Shown: positions 28,566 through 38,947, counted from the stretch's first letter. The stretch is 64,000 bases of DNA from Chitinophagales bacterium (GCA_013816805.1 JACDDS010000012.1:62001-126000), one strand, 5' to 3'. Notes: generated from the sequence alone by a model not told the origin. Numbers and translations: made by a program.

Positions 28566-28976
28566 TTAAGTTAAAAATCGTGTTTTCAACTCAGCCGTTG
28601 GTACCATGCATTCATCCTTTTTCCCAAAAATCCTATATCTGTATTTTGAGACCATGCTATATGCAAAATCACGAATGAACTTAGGAAATATGCGGAAAAA
28701 ATAAAACAATTTCCAGCCGCCATTTAACCGTCTTGCAATTCTTAAAACAGCAGACGATTGTAAAAAGACTTTACCATTCTCCACCAGTACCACCGTTGAA
28801 ATATTTTTAATAGGTAAATTATAACGCGATAAAATTTCTTTCCCCTTATCAGACTGTAATGCACTGAAAACAAATCGCTCTTTGCTGTCGTGTTTTATAA
28901 TAAACCGTACAAAGCCATTACACAGGTTACAAACACCGTCGAAAAGAATAATCGATTTTAAGTTACCCGTATTCAA
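28566..28976 (-). CDS. DCC-family thiol-disulfide oxidoreductase-like protein
   Basis: 136 residues of the DUF393/DCC family: IILFDGVCNLCNGFVRFIIK, then FSALQSDKGKEILSRY, STVVLVENGKVF and a basic C-terminal half. The CNLC pair forms the predicted redox motif of the family. The substrate is unknown. It converges with the etf operon and is divergent from the nucleoside transporter gene. Confidence 0.88.
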   Translation of the reverse strand: MNTGNLKSIILFDGVCNLCNGFVRFIIKHDSKERFVFSALQSDKGKEILSRYNLPIKNISTVVLVENGKVFLQSSAVLRIARRLNGGWKLFYFFRIFPKFIRDFAYSMVSKYRYRIFGKKDECMVPTAELKTRFLT

Positions 28977-29099
28977 AAACTGATCGTTTGTATTACAGAT
29001 ACATTTTTCACGTAAAGAAAATTCACAAGTTAGAAATCATTAATAGTTGCATTTTCAAATTCACAAATAAATCTGCATCTTACCTGCAAACTTTGATGA

Positions 29100-30395
29100 A
29101 TGGAAATCTTACGTGGGCTGTTGGGTCTTTCATCATTAATTTTTATCTGTTTCCTGTTCAGCAACAACCGCCGCGGTATTGACTGGAAATTAGTTGCTGC
29201 AGGACTTGCACTTCAAATGATTTTCGCAGTAGGGATTCTTTATGTACCTTTTTTTAAAGACGCCTTTCAATTCATAAGCGATGGATTTGTAAAACTTATA
29301 GGACTATCGCACCGTGGCACTGAATTCCTGTTTGGCAACCTGGCAGACCAGACAAAATCGTGGGGCTATGTTTTTGCTATACAGGTATTGCCGAATATTG
29401 TATTTTTTGCAGCGCTCTCATCACTCATGTATTATTTGGGGGTTCTTCAATTTATTGTCGTTGGCTTTGCCTGGATAATGAGTAAAACCATGAAACAGAT
29501 CTCTGGGGCCGAAAGCTTATCCACTGCCGCAAATATTTTCCTGGGTCAAACGGAAGCACCATTGATGATTCGTCCATACCTGGCGGGAATGACCCGGTCA
29601 GAAATTCTCTGCATCATGATCGGCGGGATGGCAAATACAGCAGGAAGCGTGCTCGCAGCTTATGTTAGCTTTCTGGGGGGCGCAGATATTCAGCAGCAGC
29701 AGTTTTATGCTTTACATATGCTTTCGCAATCTATAATGAGTGCTCCTGCTGCTATTGTCTGTGCGAAAATTTTGTTTCCCCAGACACATCCCGAACAGGT
29801 CAACAGGGATTTGAAAGTACCAAAAGAAAACATTGGCAGTAACGTACTAGACGCCATTGCCAATGGAACTACTGATGGTTTAAAGCTTGCAGTGAACGTG
29901 GCCGGAATGCTGGTGGTTTTCATTGCACTGATGGCTGTGGTAAATTCTCTGTTTCATTTGATCGGCAGAATTGGAGGACTCAATATCTATATAGAAGCAG
30001 TAACAAATAACCGCTATGATGCACTTTCTCTGGAATTTATTTTCGGATATCTCTTTGCGCCGCTTGCCTGGCTTATGGGAGTTTCGATACACGACATGCT
30101 TTCCATTGGGCAATTGCTTGGTGAAAAAACGGTAATCAATGAATTTGTAGCCTATGTTACAATGGGCGATATGCTTAAAAGTGGTTTGCTTTCAGATCCA
30201 CGATCCATTGTAATTGCAACATATGCATTGTGCGGCTTCTCTAATTTTTCTTCAATAGGGATACAGATTGGAGGTATAGGTGCGCTGGCTCCTAACCAGC
30301 GAACCAATCTCTCTGAACTTGGCTTAAAGGCCCTGATCGGCGGAACGGTTGCCTGCCTGATGACGGCTGTAATAGCAGGCATGTTGTATCATTGA
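29100..30395 (+). CDS. concentrative nucleoside transporter (CNT/NupC family)
   Basis: 431 residues with about ten hydrophobic segments. The CNT core motif GQTEAPLMIRPYL is present, with GGMANTAGSVLAAYV, a block starting NVLDAIANGTTDGLKLAVNV, and GFSNFSSIGIQIGGIG near the C-terminus. CNT proteins import nucleosides with sodium or protons across the inner membrane. Length and motifs are complete. The terC-type gene follows 40 bases later on the same strand; whether they are functionally linked is unknown. Confidence 0.93.
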   Translation: MEILRGLLGLSSLIFICFLFSNNRRGIDWKLVAAGLALQMIFAVGILYVPFFKDAFQFISDGFVKLIGLSHRGTEFLFGNLADQTKSWGYVFAIQVLPNIVFFAALSSLMYYLGVLQFIVVGFAWIMSKTMKQISGAESLSTAANIFLGQTEAPLMIRPYLAGMTRSEILCIMIGGMANTAGSVLAAYVSFLGGADIQQQQFYALHMLSQSIMSAPAAIVCAKILFPQTHPEQVNRDLKVPKENIGSNVLDAIANGTTDGLKLAVNVAGMLVVFIALMAVVNSLFHLIGRIGGLNIYIEAVTNNRYDALSLEFIFGYLFAPLAWLMGVSIHDMLSIGQLLGEKTVINEFVAYVTMGDMLKSGLLSDPRSIVIATYALCGFSNFSSIGIQIGGIGALAPNQRTNLSELGLKALIGGTVACLMTAVIAGMLYH

Positions 30396-30435
30396 CCCTT
30401 AATTTGTTCCCTAGTCTTAAGTAATTCCCTGCACC

Positions 30436-31179
30436 ATGTTTGATTTTATTGCATCTGCCGAAGGCTGGGTGAGTCTTGTAACTCTTATTGTAATGGAGAT
30501 TGTGCTTGGTATCGACAACATCATTTTTATTTCCCTTATTACCGATCGCCTTAAAAAAGAAGAGCAGCAACGCGGAAGATTAGTGGGGCTTAGTATTGCT
30601 TTACTGGTTAGAATTGGCTTGCTCTTTTCCATTTCCTCACTCACAAAGCTTACCAATCCGGTAACCAGCTTCGGGGAATTTGCATTAAGCATCCATGATC
30701 TTATTTTATTTGCTGGAGGAATATTCCTTTTATACAAAACCACTCGTGAGATACATAATCGTATTGAAGGAAAAGACGAGCACCTGTCTTCAAAAGGAAA
30801 AGTATCTCTGCAAAGCGTAATCATGCAGATCGTATTGATTGATGTAATTTTTTCTGTAGATTCAATATTAACGGCGGTTGGCCTGGTAGATTATTTAAGC
30901 ATCATGGTGATTGCGGTAATAGCTGCAATGTTGTTTATGATCTCTTTTAGCAGGTTTGTAAGTGAATTCATTAACAAGCATCCTACCATAAAAATGCTGG
31001 CTCTTGCCTTTTTACTCATGATCGGGTTTTTGCTGGTGGCAGATGGACTTCACTATCACATCGAGAAAAAGTATCTGTATTTCGCTATGGCTTTTTCGTT
31101 TCTCGTGGAGTTTTTAAATATGAAGCAACGTAGAAAGACGAAAGGAATAGAAAACAATGAAATGGAAGATATAAAATAA
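30436..31179 (+). CDS. TerC-family integral membrane protein
   Basis: 247 residues with about seven transmembrane helices. Acidic intramembrane motifs typical of TerC are present: VTLIVMEIVLGIDNIIFIS and IVLIDVIFSVDSILTAVGL. The family is linked with tellurite resistance and, more generally, with metal (manganese) homeostasis; which applies here is unknown. No other ter gene is nearby, so a stand-alone housekeeping role is more likely. A lysine-rich tail ends the protein. Confidence 0.92.
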   Translation: MFDFIASAEGWVSLVTLIVMEIVLGIDNIIFISLITDRLKKEEQQRGRLVGLSIALLVRIGLLFSISSLTKLTNPVTSFGEFALSIHDLILFAGGIFLLYKTTREIHNRIEGKDEHLSSKGKVSLQSVIMQIVLIDVIFSVDSILTAVGLVDYLSIMVIAVIAAMLFMISFSRFVSEFINKHPTIKMLALAFLLMIGFLLVADGLHYHIEKKYLYFAMAFSFLVEFLNMKQRRKTKGIENNEMEDIK

Positions 31180-31323
31180 TAATGTACAATACCTTTAATA
31201 CTTTCGATAATATGTACTGAAATTCTATGTTACAGTTGACTAAAATTAATCTGCCGGTAGAAAAATTTATAAAGCAATAATCACCTACATATTTCCTCAA
31301 ACCATTATTGAGTCATCTTTACT

Positions 31324-33876
31324 ATGAAGATATACGGAACGAATCCTTATTTTCGTAAAGCAAACTATTTTATGAAATCAACCATTCCATACCTCAGTCT
31401 TACTATTCTCCTTTTATCGGGCTTTTTATTTTTTAAATACCCAACCATTAAAACTGCCGCTCATAATGAACAGGAGGATGTGAGTGAAGATTATTTTTTA
31501 ATGCGTGCTTACCCCGATGCAGCTGTAGATATGCAAGCGTACGATGCAGCTTTAAAAGACGCAATGACACCAAAAAGCGCTCAACGCGAAAGTGCAGCGT
31601 GGACTGTGGAAGGTCCGGGAAATATCGGCGGCAGAATTAATTGCATGGCAATAGAACCCGGCAACCCTGATGTAATTTATGAAGGGAATGCAGCAGGTGG
31701 GATCTTTAAAACTACAGATGGTGGTATTACGTGGAATGCCATTTTTGATAACGAGCCTTATCTTTCTATTGGAGCCATTACTGTTGATCCCAATAATCCT
31801 CAAACCATTTGGGCCGGTACAGGAGATGTTAATATCAGCGGTTATGTATTTATTGGAGATGGTATTTATAAAAGCACCGATGGTGGTGGAACCTGGAAGA
31901 ATATGGGATTGAGTGAAACGAAGATCATTTCAAAAATTATAGTGGATTCCTCTAATTCAAATATTGTGTACGCAGCCACTATGGGGCTTCCCTTCGAAAC
32001 CAATACTGATCGCGGGCTTTACAAATCCATAGATGGCGGAGAAACGTGGAGCAAAATTCTTTTTGTGGATGTAGATGCTGGAATTATTGACATGGTGATA
32101 GACCCTGTAAATCCAAACATAATTTATGCTGCAAGCTGGAACCGCATACGGAATAATTATTTTAGTGAAGTATATGGGCCAGATGCGCACATTTATAAAA
32201 CCACTGATGGTGGCTCGACCTGGAACATCCTTAACAATGGATTACCAGATTTTACAACCTGCAGAATAGGCCTTGCTATATCAAAACAAAATCCCGAAAA
32301 GCTCTATGCAATAATTGTGGATACCATTCAATTCGGCGTTCAGGGTATTTACAAAACGATTAATGGAGGAACAACATGGACAAATGCACTTGGAAATTTT
32401 GATCAGGAAACTTTTGGAACACAAGGCTGGTACTTTGGAAAAATCTATGTAAACCCGGCTAATGATGAACAAATCTATGTGCCCGGAGTAGAACTGCAAA
32501 CCTCTACAGACGGAGGTAACAAATGGAACCCTGCTACACCATCCTGGTACTCTTATTTAGTGCATGCCGACGGTCATTATATGGAATTTGTTGATCAAAA
32601 TAATTTTTACTATTGCACCGATGGCGGCATGTATAAGACCACTGATAATTGTAATACATGGACAGATTGTGAAAATATTCCGAATACACAATTTTATCAT
32701 GTCACATTTAATGAAAATGATCCTTCCGATTATTTTGGAGGAGCCCAGGATAATGGAACGCTCTCCGGCAGTAACGCTTCATTCAATGGATGGAACCGCA
32801 CCTTCGGAGGTGATGGGTTTAAACCGTATTTCAATCCAAACAATGCTATGGTTCAATATGCAGAAACACAAAATGGAGGATTGTGGTACACCACTGATGC
32901 GGGTAATTCCTATACTCCATTCACCAATAATCTGGACCTGGAGCGTCAAAGCTGGGACATGCCTTATCTGATGAGTCCGCTTGATCCTACGGTCTTTTAT
33001 TGCGGCACATACCAGATGAATAAGCTTACCGATGCTCCTTTCGGATCCTGGTTACCCATTAGCGAGGATCTGACAGATGGAACTGATGACCGGTTTCACG
33101 TGATTACAACGCTGACTCAATCACCTCTTAATGGATTAATCTTATACAGCGGTACCAGTGATGGAAATGTATGGTCAACTACAGATGACGGCAACACATG
33201 GAACCTCGTTTCCTCGAATTTACCGGATAGATATGTAACATCCGTCCAGGCATCACCTAATGAGGTTAATACCGTTTATGTTACCCATAGCGGGTATCGG
33301 GATAATGATTATATACCTCATGTTCATAAGAGTATTGACAATGGAAAAAACTGGTTGGACATTTCCGGCGATCTTCCGCAATTAGCCGCAAATGATATTC
33401 TTATTTCGCCGGCAGATGAAACCATAATATATGTTGCTACAGACGGCGGAGTTTATAAAACTGAAAATGGAGGCGTAAACTGGAACAGGCTTGGCAGTAA
33501 TATGCCTTTTATTCCTGTTTATGATATAGAGTTTAACCTTTCAAACAATAAAGTAATTGCCGGAACATTTGCCCGGAGCATCTGGACAATTGATGCAGAA
33601 ACAGAAGTAGGTATAGCTTCGGTAGATAAAAGCCTGAAAGCGATGTCGATTTTTCCGAATCCGGCTTCCAATGTTATTACTATTGATTTAGAGGAAAATT
33701 CAGCAAACAAAATTAGTTTCTATGATGCAGCGGGGCAATTGATGCTTCCTGAACGAGTAGGGAGCTCAGCTGGTTTAGTATCTTTTTCGTTAAAAGATTT
33801 TATGCCTGGAATCTATTACATCCATATTCTATCAGGAAAAGAAAATGTTGTTCAAAAGTTTGTGAAGGTGATGTAA
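31324..33876 (+). CDS. BNR/Asp-box (sialidase-like propeller) T9SS protein
   Basis: 850 residues. A hydrophobic segment (YLSLTILLLSGFLFF) near the N-terminus serves as signal peptide; the ATG at 31372 (MKSTIPYLS) gives a more usual signal than the one at 31324. Residues 90-760 hold about eleven Asp-box-like motifs such as KTTDGGITW, KSTDGGGTW, KTTDGGSTW and STTDDGNTW, the pattern of VPS10/BNR beta-propellers. A type A Por domain follows (IFPNPASNVI, GIYYIHILSGKENVVQK). Catalytic residues of true sialidases were not identified, so glycosidase activity should not be assumed. It is an exported, surface or released protein. Confidence 0.88.
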   Translation: MKIYGTNPYFRKANYFMKSTIPYLSLTILLLSGFLFFKYPTIKTAAHNEQEDVSEDYFLMRAYPDAAVDMQAYDAALKDAMTPKSAQRESAAWTVEGPGNIGGRINCMAIEPGNPDVIYEGNAAGGIFKTTDGGITWNAIFDNEPYLSIGAITVDPNNPQTIWAGTGDVNISGYVFIGDGIYKSTDGGGTWKNMGLSETKIISKIIVDSSNSNIVYAATMGLPFETNTDRGLYKSIDGGETWSKILFVDVDAGIIDMVIDPVNPNIIYAASWNRIRNNYFSEVYGPDAHIYKTTDGGSTWNILNNGLPDFTTCRIGLAISKQNPEKLYAIIVDTIQFGVQGIYKTINGGTTWTNALGNFDQETFGTQGWYFGKIYVNPANDEQIYVPGVELQTSTDGGNKWNPATPSWYSYLVHADGHYMEFVDQNNFYYCTDGGMYKTTDNCNTWTDCENIPNTQFYHVTFNENDPSDYFGGAQDNGTLSGSNASFNGWNRTFGGDGFKPYFNPNNAMVQYAETQNGGLWYTTDAGNSYTPFTNNLDLERQSWDMPYLMSPLDPTVFYCGTYQMNKLTDAPFGSWLPISEDLTDGTDDRFHVITTLTQSPLNGLILYSGTSDGNVWSTTDDGNTWNLVSSNLPDRYVTSVQASPNEVNTVYVTHSGYRDNDYIPHVHKSIDNGKNWLDISGDLPQLAANDILISPADETIIYVATDGGVYKTENGGVNWNRLGSNMPFIPVYDIEFNLSNNKVIAGTFARSIWTIDAETEVGIASVDKSLKAMSIFPNPASNVITIDLEENSANKISFYDAAGQLMLPERVGSSAGLVSFSLKDFMPGIYYIHILSGKENVVQKFVKVM

Positions 33877-33887
33877 TTCGAAGTTCG

Positions 33888-34553
33888 TTATTTTTTGTCG
33901 CTCGCTTCGTCTTCGGTGATTACGGTTTTAAATGCCAGGGCAGCGAGCAAAGCTCCTATGAAAGGCCCGACAACATAGAGCCACATATGTGTTAAGGTAC
34001 TTGTGCCGTTCATAAGCGTTTCAGTAATATTTCTTCCTAATCCTACTGCCGGATTAAATGCTCCGCCACTTATAGGTCCTAAGCCAACTGCCATAGCAAA
34101 CACGGTAAAGCCAATTGCCATCCCATAAAATGAATTTCCTGCATTGGCTTTTGCCGTTGCCACATTTAATACCACATAACACAATGCAAATGTTCCGAAG
34201 ATTTCCGCAAGTAATGCATTCATCACTGTAACGTCAGCACCGGGTGCATGTGTTATGGCAACCTGGTTATAACCGGTAACTACGTAGCTCATTATCCCGC
34301 CAAATATTCCTCCAAAAATCTGAACGACCCAATATTGAAACATTTGCAATGCCGTCATACTTCCGCGGATATATATTGCAAGGGAAACCGCCGGATTATA
34401 ATGGGCACCTGAGATGTGACCTCCGGCATACACCATTACCATTAACGTTGAGCCAAAAGCCAAGCCTGCTATGGCACTTCCCGATCCCACCGTACAGCCA
34501 ATCGCAAAAACAAGAAAGAATGTACCGATAAATTCCACGATCATTTTTTTCAT
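33888..34553 (-). CDS. MIP-family aquaporin
   Basis: 221 residues, six transmembrane helices and the two half-helix NPA motifs in HYNPAVSLAIYI and GGAFNPAVGLGRN. The N-terminus VEFIGTFFLVFAIGC is typical. It forms a channel for water or small neutral solutes in the inner membrane; the filter residues were not assigned, so water versus glycerol selectivity is open. It converges tightly with the BNR-repeat gene (12 bases between stops). Confidence 0.92.
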   Translation of the reverse strand: MKKMIVEFIGTFFLVFAIGCTVGSGSAIAGLAFGSTLMVMVYAGGHISGAHYNPAVSLAIYIRGSMTALQMFQYWVVQIFGGIFGGIMSYVVTGYNQVAITHAPGADVTVMNALLAEIFGTFALCYVVLNVATAKANAGNSFYGMAIGFTVFAMAVGLGPISGGAFNPAVGLGRNITETLMNGTSTLTHMWLYVVGPFIGALLAALAFKTVITEDEASDKK

Positions 34554-34644
34554 TCCAAAAATTTTTAATGTTCGGGAAAAATAGAAAAATATATTAAGTG
34601 AGCGAGAGTGATTATTATAATTTTACCAACATCGATTTAAATAA

Positions 34645-35124
34645 ATGCTTATGCCAGTTGTTGTAGGAGAGCTTGCTCCGGATTTCGCACTTTATGATAC
34701 GGATAAGAAAAAAGTTTCTTTAAAAGATTATCGTGGTAAAAATATAGTGCTGCTATTTTTTCCTTTTGCATTTTCCAGTGTTTGTTCGAAAGAATTATGT
34801 GAGGTCCGCGACAATTATAGCTTTTACGAAAAGCTGAATGCGCCAATTATTGCAATCAGCGTGGATTCCCTTTACACGAATGCAAAATTCAAAGAATTAA
34901 ATAAATTCAATTTCTTATTGCTTTCAGATTTCAATAAGGAAGTATCCCGAAAATATGATTCACTCATAGAAAATTTTAACTTCGACTATCAGGGAGTTTC
35001 TAAGCGATCAACATTTGTAATAGACAAGAAAGGTAAAATTGTATATGCCGAAATTCTTGCCAATCCTGGAGATTATCCTGATATGCAGAAATTGAAAGAT
35101 GCCGTTACCTCTCTTAATTATTAA
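34645..35124 (+). CDS. AhpC/TSA-type peroxiredoxin
   Basis: 159 residues with a thioredoxin fold. The peroxidatic cysteine lies in FPFAFSSVCSKELC, with GELAPDFALYDTDKK before and a STFVIDKKGKIVY strand after. A second cysteine follows five residues after the first, in KELC. The pattern fits a small single-domain peroxiredoxin (AhpE or BCP-like) that reduces hydrogen peroxide or organic hydroperoxides. It is divergent from the aquaporin gene. The T9SS gene downstream is 23 bases away on the same strand. Confidence 0.88.
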   Translation: MLMPVVVGELAPDFALYDTDKKKVSLKDYRGKNIVLLFFPFAFSSVCSKELCEVRDNYSFYEKLNAPIIAISVDSLYTNAKFKELNKFNFLLLSDFNKEVSRKYDSLIENFNFDYQGVSKRSTFVIDKKGKIVYAEILANPGDYPDMQKLKDAVTSLNY

Positions 35125-35147
35125 TTTATGTAATTTGAATATCATAT

Positions 35148-36035
35148 ATGAAACAGGTTACCTTACTTATCATTCTATCCATTCAAATTTCATTTCAAAT
35201 AAAAAGCAGTGCCCAATGCATTGCCGATGCAGGCGCAGATACTATAGTGTGTCTAGATTTTAATTATGAACCCATTACTATAGGAGGCCATCCATCGGCT
35301 TCCGGAGGTTCTGGTGTATACAGGTATGAATGGAAAACACTGACGCCATATGGCTTCTTTCAAAACATTACTGCCTCAGAAATACTCGATGACACTACTG
35401 AATCGAATCCAAAAATTATAAATCTTGTCACCAGTGAATATCTTCATTTTATTTTGAATGTTACCGATTCAAAAGGTCACTTCTGTACCGATACAGTGAT
35501 GGTTGTCATCGACGGATGGCTCAGTGATCTCGGCGACGACCGGGTATATATTATGGAAGGTGACACAGTACAGCTGTCTTCAGGAATTGGCAGCAGTTTT
35601 CCTCCCTTTTCATACCATTGGGAACCGGACTATAATCTGTCCAATCAAAATATTGAAACACCTTTTGCATGGCCGGATACATCTATCGCTTATACTTGCG
35701 TGGTAACAGATTCACTTGGCTGCGCTGTGGAAGATCAGGACCATTTCGAAGTGTTCGTTACTCCAATAGGAATACATACAATCACATATCTTAAGCAAAA
35801 TATTTTCATTAACCCTAATCTTGTTTCAGATCAAGCCATTCTGCGTTTTGATAATCCGAATTTTCTGGAATGTCAAATGATCATCGTGAATGATCTTGGA
35901 ACAATTATTAATCAAAGTAAAATTTGGCAAAATTTTTTTGAAATAGGAAAACTGCCCATGCAGCCTGGTATCTTTTTCTGTTTTATTTCGCAAAATCGCA
36001 AGCCAGTTTCGTCCATTAAATTTGTGAAAGAATAA
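35148..36035 (+). CDS. secreted PKD/Ig-like protein with divergent sorting domain
   Basis: 295 residues. Signal peptide ending KSSAQC. Two Ig-like or PKD-like domains follow at about 25-120 (ADAGADTIVCLDF, GSGVYRYEWKT, FILNVTDSKGHFC) and 125-205 (YIMEGDTVQLSSG, FSYHWEPDYNLS, YTCVVTDSLGC). This is the style of SprB/gliding-associated surface proteins. The C-terminal 80 residues look like a weak Por sorting domain (NIFINPNLVSDQ, NDLGTIINQ, MQPGIFFCFIS). Function is probably surface adhesion or binding, by analogy only. Confidence 0.75.
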   Translation: MKQVTLLIILSIQISFQIKSSAQCIADAGADTIVCLDFNYEPITIGGHPSASGGSGVYRYEWKTLTPYGFFQNITASEILDDTTESNPKIINLVTSEYLHFILNVTDSKGHFCTDTVMVVIDGWLSDLGDDRVYIMEGDTVQLSSGIGSSFPPFSYHWEPDYNLSNQNIETPFAWPDTSIAYTCVVTDSLGCAVEDQDHFEVFVTPIGIHTITYLKQNIFINPNLVSDQAILRFDNPNFLECQMIIVNDLGTIINQSKIWQNFFEIGKLPMQPGIFFCFISQNRKPVSSIKFVKE

Positions 36036-36170
36036 TTTATTATTGTAACTGCAGCTCTCTCATTGGTATTGGGTTTGATCACCCTTTAATTATACCTCTC
36101 CAATTCTTCTGAGCACATGAAGCAGGTTTAGCTGTTATATAAAGTATTTAAGGTTTCATCCTTTTCCATT

Positions 36171-36178
36171 TATTTTTG
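36171..36178 (+). promoter_or_regulatory. Bacteroidota -7 box TATTTTTG, very close to start
   Basis: Exact TAnnTTTG match ending 10 bases before the ATG at 36189. Transcription would begin about 5 bases before the start codon, giving an almost leaderless message. It lies before the DNA repair exonuclease gene. Confidence 0.45.
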
Positions 36179-36188
36179 TTTAAAGATC

Positions 36189-37235
36189 ATGTCACCATTA
36201 CTCCAATTTACAAACAGGGGAATCTATTGTGAAGCCGGCGATTTTTATATCGATCCGTGGAAACCCGTAAACAGAGCTTTCATTACTCATGCACATAGTG
36301 ACCATGCCTATCGCGGGCATGATCTGTACCTTGCACATCGCCAATCCATTCCTGTTTTACAATACAGGCTGGGAGAAGACATTAATGTTCAATCAATGGA
36401 CTATAATGAAACGATCTTTCATAACGGCGTAAAAATTTCATTGCATCCTGCAGGGCACATTATCGGCTCGGCTCAGGTACGGGTTGAAAAGGATGGCGAA
36501 GTATGGGTAATGAGCGGTGATTACAAACTTGAAAACGATTGCCTTTCTCCTAGATTTGAACCGGTTCAATGCAATGTATTTATTACAGAATCTACTTTTG
36601 GCTTACCAATATATCAATGGAAACCCCAGTCACAGATCTTTGATCACATAAAAAGATGGTGGCAAAAAAACCAGGAAGAGAATGTATGTTCGATAATTAT
36701 GTGTTATGCTCTGGGAAAAGCACAGAGGATTCTATGCGGTATTGATTTGGGTATAGGACCTGTGTATGCGCATGGTGCAATCGAGAACATTAATGAGATT
36801 TTAAGAAAAGCAGGTGAACCGATTCCGCCTGTGCGAAGGATTACTCCGGAAACTACCAAAGACGATTTACGAAAAGCTCTTGTGCTCGCTACATCATCGG
36901 TGTTGAACACTTCGTGGCTAAGAAAGCTTGCCCCGTTTTCAATTGGATACGCCTCTGGATGGATGCAGGTTCGCGGCAACAAAAGAAGAAGAGCTGCAGA
37001 TGCAGGCTTTGTCTTAAGTGATCATGCAGATTGGAGCGGATTAAACGAAACAGTTAAAGCAACCGGTGCACAGAAAGTTTTTGTGACGCATGGCTTTACT
37101 TATCAGTTTGCAAAATGGCTACGTGAGCAGGGATTAGATGCACATGAAGTCAAAACGGCTTTTAAAGGAGAAAGCATTGATGAAACAACAGATGAAACTG
37201 GAACCGAAAGCATCATTGAAAATACTGCCTCATGA
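36189..37235 (+). CDS. ligase-associated DNA exonuclease (metallo-beta-lactamase fold)
   Basis: 348 residues. The metal-binding motif HAHSDH is at residues 34-39, with LHPAGHIIGSAQVRVE, VMSGDYKLENDCL, FITESTFGLP, then VLSDHADW and FVTHGF near the end. This is the beta-lactamase-fold/beta-CASP nuclease of the family found next to ATP-dependent DNA ligase. The family acts with the ligase, helicase and PdeM enzymes in DNA repair. The ligase gene follows after 60 bases on the same strand, so the pair is an operon. A close -7 box at 36171 suggests a very short leader. Confidence 0.93.
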   Translation: MSPLLQFTNRGIYCEAGDFYIDPWKPVNRAFITHAHSDHAYRGHDLYLAHRQSIPVLQYRLGEDINVQSMDYNETIFHNGVKISLHPAGHIIGSAQVRVEKDGEVWVMSGDYKLENDCLSPRFEPVQCNVFITESTFGLPIYQWKPQSQIFDHIKRWWQKNQEENVCSIIMCYALGKAQRILCGIDLGIGPVYAHGAIENINEILRKAGEPIPPVRRITPETTKDDLRKALVLATSSVLNTSWLRKLAPFSIGYASGWMQVRGNKRRRAADAGFVLSDHADWSGLNETVKATGAQKVFVTHGFTYQFAKWLREQGLDAHEVKTAFKGESIDETTDETGTESIIENTAS

Positions 37236-37295
37236 TAACTGATTGCTAAAGGCTGATAATTGAAAGCTGACATCTGATACCTCACACCTTTCCAA

Positions 37296-38882
37296 ATGAA
37301 ACGCTTCGCACAACTATTTTACGACCTGGATCAAACGAACAGTACCAATGATAAGATCCAGTTGATGCGTGAATATTTTGACCGTGTAGAAGATGCAGAT
37401 AAGCTCTGGACACTTGCTTTATTTACGGGCCGAAGGCCTAAAAGGACAGTGAACAGCAGAAAACTTTGGGAATGGGCTGCCGAGTGTTCACAGCTTCCTG
37501 GCTGGTTATTGGAAGAGTCGTATAGCCAGGTAGGAGATTTTTCAGAATTGGTAGCATTGGTAGTTCCAAAAAAAAATAGTGCGGAGGATTTTTCTGTTGC
37601 CCAGATGATGCAGCGGCTAATAACAATGAAAGATACCAATGATGATGAAAAAAAACGCTTCATCACTGAAACGTGGTTTCAATTGGATCAGCAGGAAAAG
37701 TTTGTGTTTAATAAGCTGATGTCTGCTGCATTTCGTATTGGTGTTTCCAAAAATAATTTGATTAAAGCGCTCGCTTTGCATACAAATCTTCCGGAAACAT
37801 TTTTGGCGCACCGCCTTATGGGTAACTGGGATCCTCAAAAAATTTCATTCAGCGACCTTATTTCTTACAATGCTGAAACAGAAGATATTTCAAAGCCTTA
37901 TCCATTTTGTCTTGCTTATGCATTAGAGGTGCCTTTAGAAGAACTGGGGAATGTTCAGGATTGGCAGGTGGAATGGAAATGGGATGGAATACGTGCGCAG
38001 ATAATTATGAGGAAGGGAAATTTATTCATATGGTCACGCGGTGAAGAGTTGGTGACTGAAAAATTTCCGGAGCTTCATTTAATTGCAAAAACACTTACTG
38101 ATGGAACAGCTTTAGACGGAGAAATACTTCCGTATCGCGATGGAAAGCCGCTTGGATTCCAGGTTCTGCAAACTCGCATCGGAAGAAAAAATGTCACGCC
38201 AAAAATCCTTAAAGATGCGCCGGTTGCTTTTTTAGCTTATGATTTAATTGAATGGAGTCATGAAGACTACAGGGAAAAACCATTACAAGTAAGAAGAAAA
38301 AAATTAGAGGAAATAATAACAACATCAAATTTAAAAGAGTTATTTATTGCCTCTCCAATTGTATCTTTTCAAAGCTGGAGTGAATTGACTGTAATAAGAA
38401 ACTTATCCAGAGAAAATATCAGCGAAGGATTGATGCTGAAGAAACAAGATTCGCCTTATCTGGTGGGTAGAAAAAAAGGAGCTTGGTGGAAATGGAAAAT
38501 CGATCCTTACACTATCGATGCTGTATTAATTTACGCACAAACAGGTTCCGGCATCAGGTCAGGCTTATTTACCGATTACACATTTGCCCTTTGGGACGAC
38601 GGAAAGCTGATTCCATTTGCCAAGGCCTATTCCGGACTAACCAATGAGGAAATCAAGCAGGTAGACCGTTTTGTAAAGCAACACACATTAGAAAGATTCG
38701 GCCCGGTGAGAACTGTAAAGCCGGAGTTGGTTTTCGAACTTGCCTTTGAAGGCATCGCGCTATCATCACGCCATAAATCAGGTCTTGCCGTCCGCTTCCC
38801 CCGAATCCATCGCTGGAGACTGGATAAAAAAGCGGAAGATGCCGATACATTGGAAACTCTAAAAAAGTTAATACGTAAATAA
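37296..38882 (+). CDS. ATP-dependent DNA ligase of the repair cassette
   Basis: 528 residues. An N-terminal helical DNA-binding domain (to about 200) precedes the nucleotidyltransferase domain. The lysine that takes AMP is Lys228 in EWKWDGIRAQI (motif KxDG), followed by SRGEELVTEKFPEL, LDGEIL and GLMLKKQDSPYLVGRKKGAW with WKWK (motifs IIIa to V). An OB-fold domain ends the protein. It seals nicks using ATP, in addition to the usual NAD-dependent LigA of bacteria. It directly follows the exonuclease gene. In other genomes the helicase is close by; here a glycosidase and a protease gene intervene. Confidence 0.94.
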   Translation: MKRFAQLFYDLDQTNSTNDKIQLMREYFDRVEDADKLWTLALFTGRRPKRTVNSRKLWEWAAECSQLPGWLLEESYSQVGDFSELVALVVPKKNSAEDFSVAQMMQRLITMKDTNDDEKKRFITETWFQLDQQEKFVFNKLMSAAFRIGVSKNNLIKALALHTNLPETFLAHRLMGNWDPQKISFSDLISYNAETEDISKPYPFCLAYALEVPLEELGNVQDWQVEWKWDGIRAQIIMRKGNLFIWSRGEELVTEKFPELHLIAKTLTDGTALDGEILPYRDGKPLGFQVLQTRIGRKNVTPKILKDAPVAFLAYDLIEWSHEDYREKPLQVRRKKLEEIITTSNLKELFIASPIVSFQSWSELTVIRNLSRENISEGLMLKKQDSPYLVGRKKGAWWKWKIDPYTIDAVLIYAQTGSGIRSGLFTDYTFALWDDGKLIPFAKAYSGLTNEEIKQVDRFVKQHTLERFGPVRTVKPELVFELAFEGIALSSRHKSGLAVRFPRIHRWRLDKKAEDADTLETLKKLIRK

Positions 38883-38947
38883 TAAAAAGATCTTGTATGG
38901 ATTTAAATAATTTTAAATCACTGGATATTTATTCTAAAAAGAAACAT